Positions 52,148 to 59,728 of a stretch of DNA of 64,000 nucleotides are shown here, one piece after another. The translations under genes and the position numbers were made by a program. The DNA comes from Martinezella rhizogenes. GTDB taxonomy: Bacteria > Pseudomonadota > Alphaproteobacteria > Rhizobiales > Rhizobiaceae. Location of the stretch: positions 220,367 to 284,366 of the forward strand of contig JAAMEZ010000002.1 of NCBI GenBank assembly GCA_013322215.1, written 5' to 3'. The number at the start of each line of letters is the position of its first letter. Positions within the stretch are counted from its first letter, which is position 1. The notes beneath the pieces were generated by a model. That model saw only the letters and a list, made by a program, of their open reading frames with translations. It searched no databases and was not told the DNA's origin.

Positions 52148-53419
52148 TTGACAGCCGCCGGCACCCACCGAGCGATCCTGGCCGTCTGGCGGATCGAACA
52201 ACCGCGGCTCATCACCAGCTTGGCGCGATTGCTGCGCGACGTACCGCTGGCCGAAGATCTGACACAGGAAGCGCTGATTACCGCCTTGGAGCGATGGCCG
52301 GAAACGGGCATCCCCGAGCGGCCCGGCGCTTGGCTGATGACCACTGCCAGACGTCGGGCGCTGGACCATTTGCGTCGTCGGCGAATGCTCGACCAGAAGC
52401 ATGAGATGATCGTTCGCGAGATGGAGGAGGAAGAGCAGATCATGCCCGATCTTGACACCCCTCTCGATGACGATATCGGCGATGAAATGCTGCGCTTGAT
52501 CTTCACGGCATGCCATCCGCTGATCTCGCGCGAGGCACGGGTGGCGCTCGCTTTGCGGATGGTCTGCGGCCTGACGACCGAGGAAATCGCCAGAGCGTTT
52601 CTGGTGTCGGAAGCGACGATCGCCCAGCGCATCGTCCGCGCCAAGAAAACATTATCGGAATCAGGACTTTCCTATGAGACGCCACACGGCGAGGAGCTGT
52701 CGCGACGTCTCGCCTCGGTGCTGGAGGTCGTCTATCTGATTTTCAATGAGGGTTATACGGCAGCGCGGGGCGAAAACTGGTTTCGGCTGCAATTGTGCAA
52801 TGAGGCGCTACGGCTCGGGCGAATATTGACGTCCGTGGCGCCGCAGGAGCCAGAGGCTTATGCGCTGCTGGCTTTGATGGAGCTCAATGCCTCCCGCACC
52901 GCCGCCCGGACGGATGCCGCCGGCAATCCGATTCTGCTGCTCGATCAAAATCGCGACCGCTGGGATCGGCTGCAGATTCAGCGCGGCCTGAAGGCGCTGA
53001 TGCGGGTACAGGAGCTTGGAGGTGCTGGCGGGGCCTATGCTTTACAAGCCGCGATCATCGTATGTCACGTAAGAGCAAGAACGGCCGATAAAACCGACTG
53101 GAGGCGGATTGCCGATCTCTATGCGGAACTTGCCGGGCTTGTTCCTTCCCCGATCGTCGAACTCAATCGGGCTGTCGCCGTCGGCATGGCCGAAGGTCCT
53201 GAGGCGGCATTGAAGATCATTGAGAGCCTCCGCAACGAGCCTGTGCTGAAGGATTATCATCTCCTACCGAGCGTTCGCGGCGATCTTCTCTACAAGCTCG
53301 GCCGATACGACGAAGCGCAGCGAGCTTTTGAGGCGGGAGCCGCGCTTGCTGAAAATCAGAGGGAGCGTGATTTCCTGTTGCGCCGTGCTGCCGAAGCTGC
53401 CGGCGCCAGGAAGGATTGA
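52148..53419 (+). CDS. ECF42-group sigma factor with C-terminal TPR-like domain
   Basis: 423 residues from a TTG start. Sigma region 2 (DVPLAEDLTQEALITALERW, then RPGAWLMTTARRRALDHLRR) and region 4 (TTEEIARAFLVSEATIAQRIVRAKKTL) are followed by a ~220-residue helical extension typical of this group (NRAVAVGMAEGPEAALKIIES). There is no anti-sigma gene, as is usual; the extension is thought to control activity. 31 bp after the DGPF gene. Confidence 0.93.
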   Translation: MTAAGTHRAILAVWRIEQPRLITSLARLLRDVPLAEDLTQEALITALERWPETGIPERPGAWLMTTARRRALDHLRRRRMLDQKHEMIVREMEEEEQIMPDLDTPLDDDIGDEMLRLIFTACHPLISREARVALALRMVCGLTTEEIARAFLVSEATIAQRIVRAKKTLSESGLSYETPHGEELSRRLASVLEVVYLIFNEGYTAARGENWFRLQLCNEALRLGRILTSVAPQEPEAYALLALMELNASRTAARTDAAGNPILLLDQNRDRWDRLQIQRGLKALMRVQELGGAGGAYALQAAIIVCHVRARTADKTDWRRIADLYAELAGLVPSPIVELNRAVAVGMAEGPEAALKIIESLRNEPVLKDYHLLPSVRGDLLYKLGRYDEAQRAFEAGAALAENQRERDFLLRRAAEAAGARKD

Positions 53420-53438
53420 CCCGCCGGAGAGGCGGGTC
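53418..53438. terminator. Terminator between convergent ECF42 and MFS genes
   Basis: GACCCGCC (53418-53425) pairs with GGCGGGTC (53431-53438) around GGAGA, followed by a T-rich stretch. It overlaps the sigma factor stop codon. Confidence 0.7.
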
Positions 53439-53451
53439 ATCTTGCTTTGAG

Positions 53452-54852
53452 TTATTCGGCAGCCTGATAATTCGCGGCCCTTGTCGCGGATGAGCGCGGG
53501 CCGACAGCGGCCAGCAGCGTGATTGCGGCGGAAAGGATCGTCACGAAGCCGATGCCGGCGATGTAAGGATTCCAGCCGAAGCTTGGCGCCGCGCTGAAGA
53601 CTGCCGATGCCGCCGCCAGGATGATGCCGCCGCCGATCTGGAAGGAAGCAAACAGCATGCCCGAAGCCAGCCCGGATTCATCGTCGCCAACGTCAGAGAG
53701 GGCCGCGACCTGGATCGACGGATAGGTCATGGCATAGCCGACGCCGAGCAGGATCTGCGAGATGGCGACGAGCACCATCGTATCGATGTGTCCAACCGAC
53801 AGCACCCAGAAGAGATAGCTGATGGCCTGCAGTCCCACGCCGAAGGTCATGAGCAGGGTCGTGCCGCGATTCTGGCCGATCGTTGCAAAGCGTGGTGCCA
53901 GAAACATGACGCAGGTGCCGCCGATGGCGAAGGCGAAGCCGGTGGCAAAGGCCGACCAGCCGACGACGGTCTGATAATAGAGCGTCGCGATGAACTGGAA
54001 GCCGACATAGGCTCCCTGGTACAGCGCGGCGATGGCATTGGCATGGCTTAGCTTGGCGCGGCGGAACATGGCGAGCGGCACCATCGGATCGTGATGGCGC
54101 GATTCCACGATCAGGAACAGCACGATCAGGATCAGTGCGGCGAGGAGCGAGCCCCAGGTCGCGAAGGCCTGCCAGCCGTCGGCTGCGGCATTGGTAACAC
54201 CGAAGACGAAGAGCAGCAGGCCGGGCGTGATCGTCAAGGCGCCAGCCCAGTCGAAGCGGGCGCGCTGGCCGTTTCGCTTATGGTCGGCGGGCAGGACGAG
54301 CGGGGCGACGATCAGCGCCAGAATGGCGACGGGAGCACCCATCACGAGCGTCGCGCGCCAACTGATGAGGGTCGCGGCTCCACCCAGCACCATGCCGAGT
54401 ACGAAGCCGGCAGCACCGGTGGAGGAGAAGACGCCAAGCGCCTTGGCGCGGGCATTGCCTTCTCCGAAGACCGAGAGGAGCAGGGCGAGTGCTGCCGGTG
54501 CGGTAAAGGCGGCGGCGATACCCTTGATCAGGCGGGCGGCGATCAGGGTCGGGGCGCTATCGACGAAGCCGCCGGCAATGCTGGCGGCGGCGAAGACGCC
54601 GAGCGACCAGAGGAAGACGCGGCGGTGGCCGAAGAGATCGGCAACGCGGCCGCCGAGCAGCAGGAAGCCGCCATAGCCGAGCACGTAGGCGCTGACGGCC
54701 CATTGCAGCGAGGTCGCCTGCATGCCGAGCTCTTTCTGGATTGCGGGCAGGGCCACCCCAATGGTTGAGACGTCCATGGCGTCGAGGAAATTGGCGGCGC
54801 ATAGCAGCAGCAACGCCAATCCCGCCCCGCTTCGAGTTTGGGAAGAAGTCAT
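53452..54852 (-). CDS. MFS transporter, DHA2-type (EmrB/QacA-like)
   Basis: 466 residues, about 14 membrane helices. LDAMDVSTIGVALPAIQKELG at the N-terminus and GGRVADLFGHRRVFLWSLG (motif A) are clear. It exports drugs or metabolites with protons. It is divergent from a LysR gene; an inverted repeat ACCTC-TTGG-GAGGT lies at 54878-54891 near its start. Confidence 0.9.
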   Translation of the reverse strand: MTSSQTRSGAGLALLLLCAANFLDAMDVSTIGVALPAIQKELGMQATSLQWAVSAYVLGYGGFLLLGGRVADLFGHRRVFLWSLGVFAAASIAGGFVDSAPTLIAARLIKGIAAAFTAPAALALLLSVFGEGNARAKALGVFSSTGAAGFVLGMVLGGAATLISWRATLVMGAPVAILALIVAPLVLPADHKRNGQRARFDWAGALTITPGLLLFVFGVTNAAADGWQAFATWGSLLAALILIVLFLIVESRHHDPMVPLAMFRRAKLSHANAIAALYQGAYVGFQFIATLYYQTVVGWSAFATGFAFAIGGTCVMFLAPRFATIGQNRGTTLLMTFGVGLQAISYLFWVLSVGHIDTMVLVAISQILLGVGYAMTYPSIQVAALSDVGDDESGLASGMLFASFQIGGGIILAAASAVFSAAPSFGWNPYIAGIGFVTILSAAITLLAAVGPRSSATRAANYQAAE

Positions 54853-54972
54853 CGGGATCGTTCCTTTCTAGGCTGCCACCTCTTGGGAGGTTGAAAGCGG
54901 CAGGGAACGAGAAAATGTACATCTTCAAACCCTATTGCAAATTGATAGTAACCATGTCAGGTATTACTCACG

Positions 54973-55968
54973 ATGATGAATGATGCGACTCTTCGGAAAA
55001 TCGATCTCAATCTGCTGCTCGCCTTCTCCGTGCTGATGCAGGAGCGGAATGTGAGCCGAGCGGCCGAACGGCTGCTGCTTGGTCAGCCCGGACTTTCGGC
55101 CGCGCTGCGCCGGCTGCGCGAGACGCTGGATGACGAATTGTTCGTGCGCGTGGGGCGCGGTTTGCAGCCGACGCCGCGGGCGCTTTCGATCGCGCCGGCG
55201 ATCGAGGATGCGCTGTCCGGCATCGAGCGCGCCATTCGACCGCCGGCAGCTTTCGATCCGGCGAACTGGCACGGCGAGTTTCGGGTCGGGCTCTGCGACA
55301 ATCTCGAATCGTCCTTCTTCGGGCCGTTGGTGGCGCGGCTGCGCCAGCTTGCACCGAATGCCCGGCTGACCAGCGTGGCGTTTGACCGGCGCGACGCCGT
55401 GCGCCTGCTGGACGAGGGCGCCTTTGACTTCAGCATCTCGGTGCATGACGAGCCAGCTTCCTGGCATGTTCGGGCTCCCCTGTTCGCACAGGCTTCGCTC
55501 TGCATCTACGATGGCCGGCATCTCAAATGTGCCGCGCCGCTGAGCCTGAAGCATTTCGCCAGCGCGCCGCATGTGACCGTTTCGCTGGAGGGCGCCATAT
55601 CCACCGGTGTCGACATCGCTCTCGCACGCCTCGGCCATCGTCGTCAGGTGGTGGCGACGGTTCCCCGCTTTTCCGCGCTGCCGACGACGCTGCGGGCCAT
55701 TCCCGCCATCGCGACGGTTCCCGAGGCGATCGCCCGCTGCATGGCGCAGCTGCACGATCTGACGATTTCGGAGCCGCCGTTCGAGTTGCCTGCCGATCCG
55801 GTGACGATGCTCTATCGGCGCGTCGATCAGGCCGACAGCCGTTCTGTGTGGTTCCGCCGCCTGTTCGTGGAAGTGGTGACGGAAGCGCTGGAGGCCAGCG
55901 GGTGCCGCATGGGCGTTTCCACGGATGCCTGCTGCTACGATCCACTGCCTCTGGACGAGGCTGTCTGA
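54973..55968 (+). CDS. LysR-family transcriptional regulator
   Basis: 331 residues. The winged HTH is LNLLLAFSVLMQERNVSRAAERLLLGQPGLSAALRRLRE-like, with an effector domain from about residue 95. It resembles the NodD/SyrM-like branch in the N-terminal wording. It probably regulates the divergent transporter gene. Confidence 0.9.
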   Translation: MMNDATLRKIDLNLLLAFSVLMQERNVSRAAERLLLGQPGLSAALRRLRETLDDELFVRVGRGLQPTPRALSIAPAIEDALSGIERAIRPPAAFDPANWHGEFRVGLCDNLESSFFGPLVARLRQLAPNARLTSVAFDRRDAVRLLDEGAFDFSISVHDEPASWHVRAPLFAQASLCIYDGRHLKCAAPLSLKHFASAPHVTVSLEGAISTGVDIALARLGHRRQVVATVPRFSALPTTLRAIPAIATVPEAIARCMAQLHDLTISEPPFELPADPVTMLYRRVDQADSRSVWFRRLFVEVVTEALEASGCRMGVSTDACCYDPLPLDEAV

Positions 55969-55989
55969 CCCTCAGTGAAAGCGATCGCG

Positions 55990-56508
55990 ATGATCCGGCA
56001 TACTCAACGTCTGGTCCTGCGTATGCCGGAAGAGCGGGATCTGGATTTCGTCACCGCGCTCTTTGCCCGGCCGGAGCTTGTGGCCCACCGCCCCGACCCG
56101 ATGCCGGATTCTCCGGCGGAAAGCGTGCGAAGGCTGGCCCGTGATCGCGCGCACTGGCGTTTGAACGGGTTCGGTCGCTGGGCGGTCGAAACGGATGAGC
56201 GATTGATCGGATTTGGCGGCGTTACCGTGTCGACGGAATTCGAAGGGCTGAATCTCTCCTACCACCTGCATCCCGATTATTGGGGAAGCGGCTATGCGAC
56301 GGAACTGGTGCGGGAGGCTTTGACCTTCGCCTGTCACGATCTGCAAGCAAAGCGCGTCGTCGGGCTCGTGCGTCCTGTCAATGTCGCCTCCCGGCGCGTG
56401 CTGGAAAAATGCGGCTTCGGTTTCGAGCGCGAAGTCATGCTGCACGGCGCGCCGACGCATCTTCTTTCGTACCGGATCACTGCGGCTGATGCAGACGAAC
56501 CGATTTAG
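55990..56508 (+). CDS. GNAT acetyltransferase (RimJ/RimL-type)
   Basis: 172 residues from ATG 55990 (GTG 55975 is possible). LSYHLHPDYWGSGYATELVREAL is the acetyl-CoA-binding loop; VNVASRRVLEKCGFGFERE is the typical C-terminal segment. The substrate is unknown. Its end overlaps the convergent cupin gene by 4 bp. Confidence 0.87.
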   Translation: MIRHTQRLVLRMPEERDLDFVTALFARPELVAHRPDPMPDSPAESVRRLARDRAHWRLNGFGRWAVETDERLIGFGGVTVSTEFEGLNLSYHLHPDYWGSGYATELVREALTFACHDLQAKRVVGLVRPVNVASRRVLEKCGFGFEREVMLHGAPTHLLSYRITAADADEPI

Positions 56509-56966
56509 CCGTCAGGGTAGGGCATGCCGTCCTTGTGCACAAAACGGCCATCCGTGCTGGAGCTCATCATGTCGACATCCGAACAGGTGATCAGATCCGT
56601 CGGCGAACGCGAGCCGGCCTCGAGATAGATTGCCATGGTGCTCGACTTGTTGATCATGTGATGGCCGTTGCCGGAACCCTTCGGGAAGGCGGCGCAATCG
56701 CCGGCGCGCAATACGGTTTCACCATCATCCTCGATCAGCGTCAGCTCACCTTCCAGCACGTAGACGAATTCATCCTCCTCCGAATGCCAGTGCCGCTGGC
56801 TCGACCAGTTGCCCGGCGGCAGCCGCATCAGGTTGACGCCGAAATCCTTGAGGCCGCCGGCATTGCCCAATCGCTGTCGGACGCGCTCGGTGGAGTGATC
56901 GTTGAAAGGAGCGGGATAACGCGTGCCTTTGATTTCGGGCACCGCTGCAACATCGATCTTCGGCAT
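56505..56966 (-). CDS. Cupin-domain protein
   Basis: 153 residues. The cupin motif 1 is RHWHSEEDEFVYVLEG, and motif 2 begins AGDCAAFPKGSGNGHHMIN. The ATG at 56966 follows AGGATC. Proteins of this type are annotated as cupins of unknown substrate. Confidence 0.85.
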   Translation of the reverse strand: MPKIDVAAVPEIKGTRYPAPFNDHSTERVRQRLGNAGGLKDFGVNLMRLPPGNWSSQRHWHSEEDEFVYVLEGELTLIEDDGETVLRAGDCAAFPKGSGNGHHMINKSSTMAIYLEAGSRSPTDLITCSDVDMMSSSTDGRFVHKDGMPYPDG

Positions 56967-57087
56967 GATGATCCTGCCTCGATTTGCCATGGATGGATTT
57001 GCTGTCTGCGTTGTTTGGATTGTACCAACATTCATCCCCACCAGTCCAGCACCGTATTCCGGCGAAGTACTTGGGAAATCGTCACTT

Positions 57088-57105
57088 TTGTCACATCACT
57101 GTCAT
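57088..57105 (+). promoter_or_regulatory. Candidate PHO box upstream of the porin gene
   Basis: TTGTCAC (57088-57094), four bases, CTGTCAT (57099-57105): the 7-4-7 layout of PhoB sites, with 5 of 7 and 7 of 7 matches to CTGTCAT. A weaker TCGTCAC precedes it. It lies about 220 bp before the porin start, in a 356-bp region (56967-57322) without a gene. Confidence 0.4.
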
Positions 57106-57322
57106 CGTTCGTACACATGTGCGTCGTTTAGGCAACACAGTATATGTACATGCTGTCACATATGTTGGGTGCCTCATTTCGATCCTTGTAAAAGCGAGAT
57201 CGCGATCGCAACTTCCTGCTCGGAAGCGAAGCGCTGTGCTTCGGACTAGCCACTGAAACTTGACCTCGAACGGCCCCCCAGGTTCGTCTGTCGCGCAAGT
57301 TCATTTGAAGAATGGAGTTACC

Positions 57323-58423
57323 ATGAACATCAAGAGCTTGCTTATTGGCTCCGCTGCGGCCCTCTGTGTCGTATCCGGTGCTCACGCGGCCGATGCCATT
57401 GTCGCGGCTGAACCGGAGCCGCTGGAATATGTGCGCATCTGCGACGCGTTCGGCGCTGGCTATTTCTTCATACCCGGCACGGAGACCTGCTTGCGGGTCG
57501 GCGGCAAAGTCCGCACCGAAGGCCAGTGGAAAGATCCTTACAATCGCGACAGCAACTTCGGCACCAAGTGGCATACCCGCGCCGAACTCAACCTCAATAC
57601 CGCAACCGACACCGAATATGGTCCGCTGAAGACCGAAACCATCGTCCGTTGGGACTGGAACGACGGCGGCGCCACGACGACGAACCTGCTGTGGGCTTAC
57701 ATCAACCTCGCGGGCTTCACGGTCGGTAAGACGGACTCGCAGTACAACCAGTTCATCGGCTACGCCGGCGACGTTATCCAGGACGACGTCATCTATGACG
57801 GTCCATATGAATTGAACCAGCTCACCTACAACTACGACAGCGGCACGGGCTTCACGGGCGTCATCTCGCTCGAAGACAGCAACTCCGGCACGACCACCAG
57901 CGCCTATGGTGGAAGCTGGCAGCTCTCCAAGACCGATCACTACGCTCCGAACGTTGTTGCTGGTCTCGGCTACAAGGCTGGCGCATGGCAGTTCCGCGTG
58001 GTCGGCGGTTATGACTCCATCGTCGAAGAGGGTGCCATCAAGGCGCGTATCGATGCCGACTTCGGCGTCTTCTCGGCCTTCCTGATGGGCGGCTGGAACA
58101 CTGACGGCGACAAGCTCAACCAGTATGCCGGCTCGAACCAGAACGTCTCGGCTTGCACGACTTCCGACGGCGTTGTTCACGGCGCAGATTGCGGCTGGGG
58201 TGACTGGGCCGTGTGGGGCGGCGTCGGCGTTCCGATCAATGACAAGCTGAAGTGGAACGTTCAGCTTGCCTATACCGACTCCAAGATCTTCGAAGCGACC
58301 ACGAACGTAAAGTTCAATCCGGTCAAGAACTTGCTGGTCGAGCCGGAGTTCACCTACGTTCACTACGATCTGCCGAGCGATGATACTTTCTCGGGTATCC
58401 TGCGCTTCGAGCGGACCTTCTGA
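57323..58423 (+). CDS. Outer-membrane porin (Porin_2 family)
   Basis: 366 residues. Signal peptide (SLLIGSAAALCVVSGAHAADA, cleavage after AHA near residue 22). The mature start has VRICDAFGAGYFFIPGTETCLRVGGKVR, the rhizobial porin signature with two cysteines, and the chain ends in a C-terminal aromatic residue (LRFERTF). It is a beta-barrel of about 16 strands forming diffusion pores. The ATG at 57323 has GGAG upstream. Its regulation may involve phosphate, given the box at 57088. Confidence 0.93.
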   Translation: MNIKSLLIGSAAALCVVSGAHAADAIVAAEPEPLEYVRICDAFGAGYFFIPGTETCLRVGGKVRTEGQWKDPYNRDSNFGTKWHTRAELNLNTATDTEYGPLKTETIVRWDWNDGGATTTNLLWAYINLAGFTVGKTDSQYNQFIGYAGDVIQDDVIYDGPYELNQLTYNYDSGTGFTGVISLEDSNSGTTTSAYGGSWQLSKTDHYAPNVVAGLGYKAGAWQFRVVGGYDSIVEEGAIKARIDADFGVFSAFLMGGWNTDGDKLNQYAGSNQNVSACTTSDGVVHGADCGWGDWAVWGGVGVPINDKLKWNVQLAYTDSKIFEATTNVKFNPVKNLLVEPEFTYVHYDLPSDDTFSGILRFERTF

Positions 58424-58458
58424 GGTTGGTCGGCTTGGCTTGACCTTCATCCGAAATG

Positions 58459-58482
58459 GGGCCTGGTATTCGCATCAGGCCC
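58459..58482 (+). terminator. Terminator-like hairpin after the porin gene
   Basis: GGGCCTG (58459-58465) pairs with CAGGCCC (58476-58482), followed by TGCTTGTCT. In the remaining gap to 58725 I see only CTGTCATAAAT at 58651-58661, which resembles half a PHO box. Confidence 0.6.
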
Positions 58483-58725
58483 TGCTTGTCTCATTCCGAG
58501 GCGATTGGGAAATTTAGTTGAGCCAGCATGCTGCCAATCGGCATGATGCAAGGCGAGACGGCTGTCAGCTCGAGCGTATCTGAACCACGAGCTTGCCGAG
58601 CGATCGTTCACGATCGCAACCCATACAGCTGACAAAGGGAAGTCGGCTTACTGTCATAAATGTGAAGCTAATGAAGGGATATCTCATCCTTTCTAGCGCT
58701 ACTTGGTGCCATCAAAGGAAGCCCC

Positions 58726-59037
58726 ATGAAGACGATTATCACTCTTGCAGCAATTGCAATGATGTCTACCAACGCCATGGCCATGTCGGCCTACAATTCG
58801 AAGTCGATGACCTGTGCCTCCGTGCATGAAAAGATAGCCCAGGAAGGCTCGATCGTGCTGAGATATCCGTCGCATCAGCCGGGCCTGATGTTGTTCAATC
58901 GAACCGTCACGAACTCGATGTCGTGCCTCGGCCAGGGTGCAATGACCAGCGCCAGCGTTCCCACGAGTGACGATCCCAGCTGCAAGATCAAGACCTGCAG
59001 TTTCACCACCGGCAAGGGCCCGAACAAGAACCACTGA
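58726..59037 (+). CDS. Small secreted protein of unknown function
   Basis: 103 residues: signal peptide (TIITLAAIAMMSTNAMAM, cleavage near residue 19-20) and a short mature part with cysteines in MTCASVHEKIAQEGSIV, MSCLGQG, PSCKIKTCSF. It is probably periplasmic with disulfides. The ATG follows GGAAG. I do not recognise the family; similar small secreted proteins are common in rhizobia. Confidence 0.72.
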   Translation: MKTIITLAAIAMMSTNAMAMSAYNSKSMTCASVHEKIAQEGSIVLRYPSHQPGLMLFNRTVTNSMSCLGQGAMTSASVPTSDDPSCKIKTCSFTTGKGPNKNH

Positions 59038-59177
59038 GCTGACGGCAAGCGGCCGGCCGCTTCGGGGACCGGAGCGTCGGAACCAGACCAGCAAGGCGAG
59101 CCATGAATTGGACCGCCTTGTCCCGGCCAATGTTTCGATCGGCCTGAACCCAATATCAGGCTTTCATTGACGGCTTA

Positions 59178-59498
59178 TCAGTCGCAAACGCGGGTGCGAT
59201 ACCTCCCCCCCCCCCGTGCGTTCTGGCGCCATACCACATGACAGCGGGGATAATATGGTGCCGGCGGCAGATAGCCGGGCGTATAGGCAGGGTCTGCATA
59301 CATAGGCGCCGGATAGACCGGAGGAGCGGTCGCACCGGCGATCAAAGCACCGCCGACAACGGCCCCTGCGATGCGGCGGCAACGCCGCGGCCGAAATTGT
59401 TATGAGCTTCGGCCTGGGAAGCGGTGGCAATTGTCGTACCTGCAAATTGTCAAGGCGACCAGACCGGTGGCGGCAAGCGTGCGCATGGTGGTCCACAT
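59178..59498 (-). pseudogene. Frameshifted gene for a small Gly/Pro/Tyr-rich secreted protein
   Basis: From ATG 59486 or 59498 the frame reads MRTLAATGLVALTIC, a signal-peptide start. It shifts near 59440 into a second frame (TIATASQAEAHNNFGRGVAAA) and near 59370 back to the first (GAVVGGALIAGATAPPVYPA), ending in RYRTRVCD at 59178. No single frame covers it; the first frame meets TAA. Loss of two bases and of one base would explain it. A run of 11 C residues lies at 59205-59215 near the 3' end. It may be a true pseudogene or sequencing error. Confidence 0.6.
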
Positions 59499-59728
59499 AG
59501 TCTCGATCCTTGTTTCTACCGATCACGGCTTTTCGGCTGGTGAGTACGATCAGACGGTAGCTCATCCAGGATTACTGCCGGGCATCCATCCGGTTAAACC
59601 TTGGTAAGGTAAGGAACGATCCGCGTTGGCCGGTTTGCCGGCTCATCGTAAATGGGGTGGGGTGGACACCGTTGAAGGACGCGGTTGTTCGGGATCTTCT
59701 CACACGGCTATTGTCAGTTGTCGCGGAA

